From assembly GCA_003486725.1 (NCBI GenBank), contig DNGD01000021.1:1-5064 (forward strand): DNA of 5,064 bases. Direction: 5' to 3'. Both the position numbers and the translations under genes were made by a program. The notes beneath the pieces were generated by a model. It did not search any database. It saw nothing but the letters and a program-made list of their open reading frames with translations, and was not told the origin of the DNA. Below are positions 1-4,981 of the stretch, in pieces. This stretch comes from Rhodospirillaceae bacterium. Its GTDB lineage: Bacteria > Pseudomonadota > Alphaproteobacteria > UBA9219. Within the stretch, counting starts at the first letter, position 1. Each line of letters begins with the position of its first letter.

Positions 1-554
1 GCGGTGTGGGCATAGGCCGCCGCCGCGCATTTCTTGCGGAAGGGCAGCGTGGTGCCTCCACGGTTGGCCTTCATCTCGGCCAGCAATTCTTGATACTGCG
101 CGGCGTCGGTGAGGATGGTCACAAACGCATGGTTCTTGGCGGCAGAGCGCACCATCGCGGGGCCACCGATGTCGATATTCTCGATGCAGGTTTCAAAATC
201 CGCGCCGCGCGCAACCGTCTCGCGGAAGGGATACAGGTTCACGATCACCAGATCGATGGGCGGAATGCCGTGCTTCTTGGCCTCGGCGATATGCTTGTCA
301 TTATCGCGCACCTGCAGCAAACCGCCGTGAATCTTGGGGTGCAGTGTCTTGACGCGCCCGTCCATCATTTCGGGAAAGCCGGTGTAGTCGCCCACTTCCG
401 TGACGGGAACGCCCGCGCTGCGAAGCTTTTCCGCGCTGCCGCCAGTGGACAGGATTTCCACACCGCCAGCGGCGAGTTCCTTGGCCAGCTCGACAAGGCC
501 GGATTTGTCAGAAACGGAAATTAAAGCGCGAGTGATTTTGACTGATTCAGGCAT
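1..554 (-). CDS. purH: Bifunctional AICAR formyltransferase / IMP cyclohydrolase, N-terminal part (partial)
   Basis: PurH catalyses the last two steps of de novo purine synthesis in the cytoplasm: formylation of AICAR with 10-formyl-tetrahydrofolate, then ring closure to IMP. Only the first 184 codons lie in the window; the reading frame is open at the left edge. The visible part is the MGS-like IMP cyclohydrolase domain. Family signatures seen are SVSDKSG (residues 13-19), STGGS (36-40), [17 protein letters not shown] (62-78), [10 protein letters not shown] (101-110) and [17 protein letters not shown] (125-141). The formyltransferase domain lies outside the window. The ATG at 554-552 has a GAGGA ribosome binding site (562-566, minus strand) seven bases upstream, and the protein starts at the usual point for PurH. 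It is the last gene of the leftward run, 76 bases after the FabK-like gene, so it could be read through from that operon or have its own promoter. Confidence 0.97.
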   Translation of the reverse strand, partial: MPESVKITRALISVSDKSGLVELAKELAAGGVEILSTGGSAEKLRSAGVPVTEVGDYTGFPEMMDGRVKTLHPKIHGGLLQVRDNDKHIAEAKKHGIPPIDLVIVNLYPFRETVARGADFETCIENIDIGGPAMVRSAAKNHAFVTILTDAAQYQELLAEMKANRGGTTLPFRKKCAAAAYAHT

Positions 555-561
555 AGGGGAT

Positions 562-566
562 TCCTC
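562..566 (-). promoter_or_regulatory. Ribosome binding site of purH
   Basis: Read on the minus strand this is GAGGA, seven bases before the purH ATG. It fixes the start at 554. The hairpin at 571-591 ends only four bases upstream of it. Confidence 0.75.
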
Positions 567-570
567 AATT

Positions 571-591
571 AAAAAGCGATAAGCGCCTTTT
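571..591 (-). terminator. Hairpin with T-run between the FabK-like gene and purH (weak terminator or leader structure)
   Basis: On the minus strand the sequence reads AAAAGGCG, a CTTAT loop, then CGCTTTTT. This is an eight-pair stem (one G-T pair) ending in a run of five T. Only three GC pairs support it, so it would be a weak intrinsic terminator. Because the stem is flanked by A and T runs it could act on either strand. It lies just upstream of the purH ribosome binding site, so it may end the lysC-SDR-FabK transcript, or be a structured purH leader that partly attenuates read-through. No clear purH promoter is visible in 592-630; the best candidate has a poor -10. Confidence 0.35.
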
Positions 592-630
592 ACAAGGAAT
601 AGAGCGGTGGGACAACCCCGTAAGTAACGA

Positions 631-1650
631 TTACAACTCCCGATGCAACAGCGCTTGTTCGGCTTGACGCACTAGTTCGGTCAGGATGACTTCCGTGGGT
701 TGTTCATCCTTGATTAGGCCGACGATTTGCCCAGCCATGACGGAGCCATTTTCCACGTCGCCGTCGATGACCGCACGGCGCAAAGCGCCAGCCCAGAAAT
801 GCTCGATCTCCAGCTGCGCTTGCTCTTTGGTCAACTCGTTCGAGTCAAACTTGGCAATCACTTCGCGTTGCTTTTGCATGAAATGCTTGGTGCCTTCGTT
901 CACGATGGCGCGAACGGGGATGACCGGAAAACGAGGATCAATCTGTGTTGTTGGCACGGCATCACGCGCGGCGGCGCGGATAAAGGCCTTCTTAAAGTTT
1001 TCATGCGCGATGCATTCGGATGCGCAAACAAACAGGGTGCCGAGCTGAACGCCCGCCGCGCCCATTTCCAAGTACGACACAATCGCTTCGCCGCGACCAA
1101 TGCCGCCAGCCACGAAAACAGGAACCTTGTCGTGCAATTCAGGCAGGATTTCCTGCGCCAGCACGGTGGTGCTGATGGGGCCGATATGCCCGCCCGCTTC
1201 CATGCCTTCGATCACGAGCGCATCCGCGCCGTTCTTGACCATGCGTTTGCCGAGCGAAAGCGCAGGCGCAAAGCAAATCACCTTCGCGCCGCCATCCTTG
1301 ATGCGCTTGATGGAAGGCGCCGAAGGCACGCCGCCCGCCAAAACGATATGGCCGACTTTTTCTTCAAGACAAACATCGATGAGGGCATCGAGCATCGGAT
1401 GCATGGTGATCAGATTGACGCCAAAGGGAAGGCGGGTCAGCGCGCGCGTGCCTTGAATCTCGGTGCGCAGCAAATCGGGAGTCATAGAGCCACAGGCCAA
1501 AACGCCAAAGCCGCCCGCGTTTGAAATCGCAGCGACAAGGTTGCGCTCAGATACCCAGCTCATTGCGCCGCCCATAACGGCAAGCTTAGTGCCTAGAAAA
1601 TCGCAGCCACGTTGCATTAGTGGCTTAAGGCGCGAGGAAATGGTTACCAT
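631..1650 (-). CDS. FMN-dependent FabK / nitronate monooxygenase family protein
   Basis: This is a 339-residue TIM-barrel flavoprotein of the group that holds nitronate monooxygenases (2-nitropropane dioxygenases) and enoyl-ACP reductase II (FabK). Seen in order: GGAMSWVS near residues 27-34; [11 protein letters not shown] (44-54), part of the FMN/phosphate region; [10 protein letters not shown] (148-157), containing the likely catalytic His155; [10 protein letters not shown] (180-189) and [13 protein letters not shown] (200-212), which hold the flavin phosphate; and [12 protein letters not shown] near residues 302-313. The [10 protein letters not shown] block and the C-terminal block [13 protein letters not shown] resemble streptococcal FabK closely, so enoyl-ACP reduction in fatty acid synthesis is a real alternative to nitronate oxidation. 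The substrate cannot be fixed from sequence. The ATG at 1650 lies inside the end of the SDR gene (ATGGTAA, seven-base overlap), with AGGTGA nine bases upstream, so translation is probably coupled. No signal peptide; cytoplasmic. Confidence 0.88.
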   Translation of the reverse strand: MVTISSRLKPLMQRGCDFLGTKLAVMGGAMSWVSERNLVAAISNAGGFGVLACGSMTPDLLRTEIQGTRALTRLPFGVNLITMHPMLDALIDVCLEEKVGHIVLAGGVPSAPSIKRIKDGGAKVICFAPALSLGKRMVKNGADALVIEGMEAGGHIGPISTTVLAQEILPELHDKVPVFVAGGIGRGEAIVSYLEMGAAGVQLGTLFVCASECIAHENFKKAFIRAAARDAVPTTQIDPRFPVIPVRAIVNEGTKHFMQKQREVIAKFDSNELTKEQAQLEIEHFWAGALRRAVIDGDVENGSVMAGQIVGLIKDEQPTEVILTELVRQAEQALLHREL

Positions 1651-2369
1651 GGTATCAATTCACCTGTATGTCTAATAAATTGACCGGTCTGTTCGGGTGT
1701 CAGTGTATCGATAACACGCATAAGACGCGCCGCGCTTTCCTGCGGGGTCAGATCGGCATCGCAGCTTCCCATATCCGTCTTCACCCAACCGGGGTTAAGG
1801 CTTACTACAACAAAACCATCCTTTTGCAAAGCGAAAGACACACTCTTCATGGCATAGTTTAATGCGGCCTTGCTGCTACCATAAGCCATATAGTCGTGCT
1901 CGATCGCTTTTGTGATAGAGCCAGAGCCGCTGGAGATCATGGCGATTTTGCGCGTCATGGCCTGTTTCAGGTTTGGCAGTAAGGCCTGTGTAACCATAAT
2001 CGGCGCGATGGTGTTGATGCGAAGAATAGTGTCCCACTCTTCGGCATCAATGGTGCCAAGCGTTTGTGCGGGGTCAATATCCAATGAAGTGAAGGGATGT
2101 GTGCTGCCCGACAAAACCCCTGCATTGTTGATCAAGATGTCGATAGGGCGATTGCCGAGCGTGGCGACTAGGTGCGCGATGGAGTCTGGGTCTGTCACCT
2201 CAAGCGGCAGGATGGTCAGGCCGCTGTGTTGTTTCGAGAGCGCTTGAAGTGCGGTTGCTTTTTCAGGAGCGCGGCAGGTTGCGATTACGTCATCGCCCCG
2301 CGAGAGATAGCTTTGCGTCAACGCTAGCCCGATGCCTCGGTTCGCGCCTGTGATGAGAATGGTGGGCAT
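1644..2369 (-). CDS. Short-chain dehydrogenase/reductase (C-factor / sniffer-like SDR)
   Basis: This is a 241-residue classical SDR, an NAD(P)-dependent oxidoreductase with a Rossmann fold. Seen: the cofactor glycine motif TGANRGIG (residues 7-14), with Arg11 hinting at NADP(H); the structural NNAG motif (81-84); and a catalytic set of Asn119, Ser147 (in ISSGSGS), Tyr163 and Lys167 (YGSSK). NPGWVKTDMG (192-201) follows and is typical of the carbonyl reductase / sniffer / CsgA (C-factor) subgroup. Length fits that subgroup, and all catalytic residues are present, so the enzyme looks intact. Its physiological substrate is unknown. The ATG at 2369 overlaps the lysC stop by one base (TAATG) and no strong Shine-Dalgarno precedes it, which argues for translational coupling to lysC. 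Its stop codon overlaps the start of the FabK-like gene. The context suggests one transcript but does not prove a role in amino acid synthesis. Confidence 0.93.
   Translation of the reverse strand: MPTILITGANRGIGLALTQSYLSRGDDVIATCRAPEKATALQALSKQHSGLTILPLEVTDPDSIAHLVATLGNRPIDILINNAGVLSGSTHPFTSLDIDPAQTLGTIDAEEWDTILRINTIAPIMVTQALLPNLKQAMTRKIAMISSGSGSITKAIEHDYMAYGSSKAALNYAMKSVSFALQKDGFVVVSLNPGWVKTDMGSCDADLTPQESAARLMRVIDTLTPEQTGQFIRHTGELIPW
1661..1667 (-). promoter_or_regulatory. Ribosome binding site of the FabK-like gene, inside the SDR coding end
   Basis: On the minus strand CAGGTGA lies nine bases before the ATG at 1650, inside the last codons of the SDR gene. It supports 1650 as the start and supports re-initiation at the overlapping ATGGTAA junction. 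Confidence 0.55.
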
Positions 2370-2851
2370 TACTCGCTGTCCAGACCGAAAGCGGTGTGGA
2401 GAGAACGCAAGGCCAGCTCCAGATATTCCTCGGCGATCAGGACGCTGATGTTGATCTCCGACGTTTCGATCAGCTGGATGTTGATGCCCTTATCGGCGAG
2501 AGTCTTGAACATCGTGGCGGCAATACCGGGGCGCGAGCGCATGCCAAGCCCGACAAGCGATACCTTGACGACACTGCTGTCGGTCAGGATTCCGGTAAAG
2601 CCGATGGCGGCTTGCTCGGCCTTCAGCGCTTCGACGGCGCGATCCAAATCGCTGCGCGCGACGGTGCAGGACATGTTGGTTGTGATGCCGTCCTTTGATC
2701 CCGTTTGAACGATGATGCCGACATTGACGCCCGCTTTAGCCAGCGTGCCAAAGATCGTGGCCGCGATGCCGGGTTTGTCGACGACGTCGGCGATCGTGAT
2801 TTTCGCGTCGCCCAAGGAATGGGCGATGCCCGTCACAGGGTTGTTTTCCAT
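2369..2851 (-). CDS. Possible separate beta (ACT) subunit of aspartokinase from an internal lysC start
   Basis: Met252 of LysC (ATG at 2851-2849) is preceded on the minus strand by GAGGA (2859-2863) with a seven-base spacer, the same motif and spacing as at purH. The product would have 160 residues, starting MENNPVTGIAHS, and would hold just the two ACT domains. In Bacillus subtilis and Corynebacterium glutamicum aspartokinases, an in-frame internal start near this point gives the beta subunit of an alpha2beta2 enzyme. The position here, just before the first ACT domain, matches that layout. What I see is the start codon and binding site; that it is used is inference. Confidence 0.45.
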   Translation of the reverse strand: MENNPVTGIAHSLGDAKITIADVVDKPGIAATIFGTLAKAGVNVGIIVQTGSKDGITTNMSCTVARSDLDRAVEALKAEQAAIGFTGILTDSSVVKVSLVGLGMRSRPGIAATMFKTLADKGINIQLIETSEINISVLIAEEYLELALRSLHTAFGLDSE

Positions 2852-3604
2852 GGTTTCATCCTCATCGGTGACTAGGGTGCCGGGCATATCGCTGCCGACT
2901 TCGTTGGCGAAAGTAGAGAGAACTTGCACAGGCATGCGAAAGCGCAAGGCCATTTCGACAGACCGCGTTTGCAAAACCTTTGCGCCGAGAGAGGCGAGCT
3001 CCAGCATTTCTTCATAAGAGATTTTCGACAGCTTGCTAGCTTTGGCCGCGATGCGCGGATCGGCGGTATAGACGCCATCGACGTCGGTATAGATATCGCA
3101 GCGATCCGCCCCCATCGCGGCGGCCAGTGCTACGGCGGAAGTATCCGAGCCGCCGCGCCCCAGCGTTGTGATGCTGCCTTCTTCCGTCATGCCTTGGAAT
3201 CCGGCTAAAACGGCGACTTCGCCTTGCTCCAGACGGGCGCGTAGCATGGCGGGATTAATGTCGAGAATGCGCGCCTTGTTGTGCGCGGTGTCGGTTTTGA
3301 GCGGTACTTGCCAGCCCTGCCACGAACGGGCGTTCAGCCCGCGCTGCTCCAGCGCTAGGGCCATCAGGCCCGCAGAGACTTGCTCGCCCGTTGCGATGAT
3401 GGCATCGGTTTCGCGCGGGTTGGGGTGCGGCGTCACGCCACGGCAATAGCCCAACAATTGATCCGTAACGCCCGCCATGGCGGAAACGACGACAGCGACC
3501 TTATGCCCACGGCGTACTTCCTCGGCCACCTTACTGGCGGCATTTTTGATGCGTTCGATATTGCCGACAGAGGTGCCGCCAAATTTCACGACGAGGAGGG
3601 CCAT
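2369..3604 (-). CDS. lysC: Aspartate kinase (aspartokinase), catalytic plus two ACT domains
   Basis: This enzyme phosphorylates L-aspartate with ATP, the entry step to lysine, diaminopimelate, threonine and methionine. It has 411 residues, usual for single-function aspartokinases. The amino-acid kinase domain covers about residues 1-240: KFGGTSV (7-13), ATGEQVSAGLM (71-81), KTDTAHNKARI (103-113), LGRGGSDTSA (148-157) and YTDVDGVYTADPR (172-184). Two ACT regulatory domains follow (about 268-335 and 346-411), the usual sites of feedback control by lysine and/or threonine. I chose the ATG at 3604 because MALLVVKFGGTSV matches the family N-terminus. The ATG at 3643 would add 13 unrelated residues and has no ribosome binding site. 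The 3604 start itself has only a weak GGA upstream, whereas Met252 has a good one (see the internal start). The gene is divergent from ubiG and heads the run with the SDR and FabK-like genes. Confidence 0.96.
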   Translation of the reverse strand: MALLVVKFGGTSVGNIERIKNAASKVAEEVRRGHKVAVVVSAMAGVTDQLLGYCRGVTPHPNPRETDAIIATGEQVSAGLMALALEQRGLNARSWQGWQVPLKTDTAHNKARILDINPAMLRARLEQGEVAVLAGFQGMTEEGSITTLGRGGSDTSAVALAAAMGADRCDIYTDVDGVYTADPRIAAKASKLSKISYEEMLELASLGAKVLQTRSVEMALRFRMPVQVLSTFANEVGSDMPGTLVTDEDETMENNPVTGIAHSLGDAKITIADVVDKPGIAATIFGTLAKAGVNVGIIVQTGSKDGITTNMSCTVARSDLDRAVEALKAEQAAIGFTGILTDSSVVKVSLVGLGMRSRPGIAATMFKTLADKGINIQLIETSEINISVLIAEEYLELALRSLHTAFGLDSE

Positions 3605-3696
3605 GCGAAAATCCAACTTGTTTGCAGTGCACGAAGCCCCCATGCTATGTCACAACATGCAGCTTCGCCAACATCCTTTTTTAGTTTCGGAGGCTT
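3605..3696. promoter_or_regulatory. Divergent lysC/ubiG intergenic region with candidate overlapping promoters
   Basis: This 92-base stretch separates the two divergent genes and must hold both promoters unless they start further away. On the minus strand a weak candidate for lysC is TTGGCG (3666-3671) with CATAGC (3644-3649), a 16-base spacer and an upstream TG. On the plus strand a weak candidate for ubiG is TTGCAG (3622-3627) with TATGTC (3646-3651), an 18-base spacer. The two -10 candidates lie on the same bases. CATGC occurs at 3641-3645 and again at 3656-3660, flanking this spot. None of the boxes is near consensus, so the assignments are tentative. Confidence 0.25.
3689..3693 (+). promoter_or_regulatory. 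Ribosome binding site of ubiG (short spacing)
   Basis: GGAGG is a strong Shine-Dalgarno core but sits only three bases before the ATG at 3697, closer than usual. No other in-frame start lies nearby, so 3697 is kept. Confidence 0.7.
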
Positions 3697-4458
3697 ATGA
3701 CAGCATCTTTTTCCTCAAGTGTTGCACCGGACGAGGTTGCGCAGTTCTCCACTCGTGCGGAGGAATGGTGGAAACCTGAGGGCGATTTCCGCATGCTGCA
3801 CCAACTGATGCCGCTTCGACTTGCCTATGTCGAAGAACAAATATCCCAACATTTACCCATTCCGTCATCCCCGCGAAAGCGGGGATCCCGTTTTCTTTCG
3901 CAACAAACAATCCTCGACGTCGGCTGCGGTGGCGGGTTGATGGCCGAGGCGATGGCGGCGAAGGGATACAACGTCACGGGCATTGATGCCTCAGCGCAAG
4001 CGATTGCGGTGGCATCTGCGCATGCGGTTGTATCGGGTTTGACGATCGATTACCGCGAAGGCACCGCCGAAGGTTTGGTGAAGACGGGCGCGCAGTATGA
4101 CGTGATTCTCGCGCTGGAAATCGTGGAGCATGTCCAGAATGTGAAGGCGTTTATGGCGTCTCTGGCCGCGCTGTTGAAGCCCGATGGTCTGCTCATCATC
4201 GCCACGATGAACCGCACGAAGCGCAGTTATCTGCTGGGCGTGATGGCCGCCGAATATGTGCTGGGCTGGGTTCCCGCTGGCACGCATGATTGGGACAAGT
4301 TTATCAAGCCCTCCGAGATGGCGGCTCTGTGGGACGGGCAGGGGATAGAGCCTGTTGATTTGACGGGGTATAGTCTCGACCCATGGACGCGCCGCTTTAT
4401 CCTCAACAAAGGAAAAACGGCGATCAATTACTTTATGACGGGGAAAAGACAGCCATAA
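3697..4458 (+). CDS. ubiG: Ubiquinone biosynthesis O-methyltransferase UbiG
   Basis: UbiG performs the two SAM-dependent O-methylation steps of ubiquinone synthesis, working on membrane-bound polyprenyl intermediates. The protein has 253 residues. The N-terminal family block is seen at about 15-45 (AQFSTRAEEWW, PLRLAYVEE). The class I methyltransferase fold follows: SAM motif I LDVGCGGG (73-80), the acidic residue after beta-2 in VTGID (93-97), ALEIVEHV (139-146), and the UbiG-specific block with MNRTKRSY (171-178), AEYVLGW (185-191) and GTHDWDKFIKPSE (195-207). The C-terminal NYFMTGK also fits. Between the N-terminal helix and motif I the protein reads IPSSPRKRGSRF (55-66), encoded by a dispersed palindromic repeat (see 3862-3892). 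The catalytic core looks intact. The gene is divergent from lysC and ends at a hairpin shared with a small convergent gene. Confidence 0.96.
   Translation: MTASFSSSVAPDEVAQFSTRAEEWWKPEGDFRMLHQLMPLRLAYVEEQISQHLPIPSSPRKRGSRFLSQQTILDVGCGGGLMAEAMAAKGYNVTGIDASAQAIAVASAHAVVSGLTIDYREGTAEGLVKTGAQYDVILALEIVEHVQNVKAFMASLAALLKPDGLLIIATMNRTKRSYLLGVMAAEYVLGWVPAGTHDWDKFIKPSEMAALWDGQGIEPVDLTGYSLDPWTRRFILNKGKTAINYFMTGKRQP
3862..3892. repeat. Dispersed palindromic repeat inserted in frame within ubiG
   Basis: The core ATCCCCGC (3867-3874), loop GAAA (3875-3878), GCGGGGAT (3879-3886) is a perfect eight-pair hairpin with a GNRA-type tetraloop, flanked by CCGTC and CCCG. The sequence resembles a repeat scattered through many proteobacterial genomes, often seen translated as SSPRKRGSR on one strand and IPAFAGMT on the other; both readings are present here. 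In the ubiG frame it encodes roughly residues 56-65. It keeps the frame open and falls in the variable linker before SAM motif I. Only one copy is in the window, so that it is repeated in this genome is inferred from recognition of the family. Confidence 0.7.
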
Positions 4459-4487
4459 AAAAACGCCGCGGGGTTAGCGCGGTGTTT
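4457..4487. terminator. Shared hairpin terminator between convergent ubiG and the small hypothetical gene
   Basis: The arms AAACGCCGCG (4461-4470) and CGCGGTGTTT (4478-4487) pair over ten positions with one G-T, around a seven-base loop. On the minus strand the stem runs into seven T (the A-run at 4457-4463), giving a good intrinsic terminator for the small gene at 4474-4680. On the plus strand the stem is followed by GGGGTTTT, a weaker tail for ubiG. The ubiG stop codon overlaps the A-run, and the stop of the opposing gene lies in the loop, so the element overlaps both coding ends. Confidence 0.75.
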
Positions 4488-4680
4488 GGGGTTTTATGAG
4501 GTCTATTTTAGGAAAAGGCCTTGTGATAAAGCCCTTGGCATCCGGAGGCAGTGGCCCCTTTACAAAAAAGAACCGACCATCGGGGGCGTCCTCAAAAAAT
4601 CTCATAATCTTAATGGCGTTTTTGAACTCTCTTCTGAGTTGCTCCATTTCTTCTTTTTTCTCTTTTGATAATGAGGGCAT
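4474..4680 (-). CDS. Small hypothetical protein, convergent with ubiG
   Basis: This is a 68-residue frame I do not recognise. The first third is very rich in Lys and Glu (SKEKKEEMEQLRREFKNAIK) and likely helical. The rest is richer in Pro, Phe and Gly (PDGRFFFVKGPLPPDAKG). There is no signal peptide or membrane segment, so it is probably cytoplasmic. Support for a real gene: it ends in the loop of a hairpin that has a T-run in its own direction, and its composition is more protein-like than the two opposite-strand frames over the same bases. Against it: only a weak GAGA lies eight bases before the ATG, and codon use (AGA for Arg, AAA for Lys, ATA for Ile) is more AT-rich than in its neighbours. 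That could mean recent acquisition, or chance. No function is proposed. Confidence 0.5.
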   Translation of the reverse strand: MPSLSKEKKEEMEQLRREFKNAIKIMRFFEDAPDGRFFFVKGPLPPDAKGFITRPFPKIDLIKPQTPR

Positions 4681-4849
4681 TTAAAGTGTCTCTATATAAA
4701 GATTATGGAAATGTATGGCGGGATTATTGCCCCAATTATCATGGTTAATTCAATCTGAACAATAGTTTCGCGAAGATAAACACGTAACGGGTTGATTTCT
4801 CGCTGGGTTAGACCCCGTTAACTCTTTGTAAGAAAAAACAACAGGAACC
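4681..4849. other. AT-rich intergenic region upstream of the rpmB promoter
   Basis: No convincing gene is seen here. On the minus strand TTGTTC and GATAAT with a 16-base spacer (about 4738-4765) could be a promoter for the small hypothetical gene, but the fit is modest. TTCGCGAA (4767-4774) is a perfect eight-base palindrome. TAACGGG (4785-4791) and CCCGTTA (4814-4820) form a seven-base inverted repeat that encloses a smaller GGGT/ACCC hairpin (4805-4808 and 4812-4815). The A-rich stretch 4829-4846 just upstream of the rpmB -35 could act as an UP element. Confidence 0.4.
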
Positions 4850-4878
4850 TTGACTCGAGGGGGCGTGCCCCCTATAAA
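4850..4878 (+). promoter_or_regulatory. Strong sigma70-type promoter for rpmB
   Basis: TTGACT (4850-4855) and TATAAA (4873-4878) are separated by exactly 17 bases, each one base from consensus. The A-rich stretch upstream resembles an UP element. The discriminator after the -10 is GC-rich (CGCGGC), as in ribosomal promoters under stringent control. Transcription should begin near 4885, giving a leader of about 97 bases before rpmB. The spacer is largely filled by a 16-base inverted repeat. Confidence 0.8.
4858..4873. promoter_or_regulatory. 16-bp inverted repeat in the rpmB promoter spacer (candidate operator)
   Basis: AGGGGGC, GT, GCCCCCT is a perfect inverted repeat with a two-base centre. 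It fills the bases between -35 and -10 and includes the first T of the -10 box. A protein bound here would block RNA polymerase. I do not recognise it as the site of a named regulator. Confidence 0.45.
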
Positions 4879-4956
4879 TCGCGGCTCGAAGCGATGTATG
4901 CGCCGGTTCTTGGCTGGCTGCAGTGTTGTTTTGTTTCGGATTAACTTTTGAAGATT

Positions 4957-4971
4957 GCGGGACGTTCCCGC
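4957..4971 (+). promoter_or_regulatory. Hairpin directly upstream of the rpmB ribosome binding site
   Basis: GCGGGA, loop CGT, TCCCGC forms a six-pair stem that ends one base before the GAGG ribosome binding site (4973-4976). A second possible stem lies earlier in the leader: GCCGG (4902-4906) with CTGGC (4914-4918), including one G-T pair. Together they suggest a structured leader that could tune L28 translation; this is inference from base pairing only. Confidence 0.45.
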
Positions 4972-4981
4972 CGAGGAAAAA

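Noticed and set aside
6..524. A 172-codon plus-strand frame over purH
   Set aside because: It is the antisense of a clear PurH coding region, has no recognisable domain, and arises from GC-rich codons.
727..1524. A 265-codon plus-strand frame over the FabK-like gene
   Set aside because: Long, but antisense to a protein with many family motifs. Its translation is rich in His, Arg and Ala, typical of a shadow frame.
3605..3643. Upstream ATG at 3643 as the lysC start
   Set aside because: It adds 13 residues not matching the family, and no ribosome binding site precedes it. The 3604 start places KFGGTSV at the usual distance.
3695..3910. A 71-codon minus-strand frame with IPAFAGMT
   Set aside because: It is the reverse reading of the palindromic repeat plus ubiG antisense, not a gene; such peptides are common misannotations.
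4486..4684. Two plus-strand frames of about 60 codons over the small hypothetical gene
   Set aside because: They have no ribosome binding site, and the opposite frame has better composition and a matching terminator.
4785..4820. TAACGGG...CCCGTTA hairpin as a tRNA or terminator
   Set aside because: There is no cloverleaf or CCA-type end, and no T-run follows the stem on either strand; it is kept only as an inverted repeat.
4894..4951. Two tiny upstream frames in the rpmB leader (ATG at 4894 and at 4898)
   Set aside because: Both are 16-17 codons, start within about 15 bases of the predicted transcript start, and lack a ribosome binding site, so there is no support beyond the codons.
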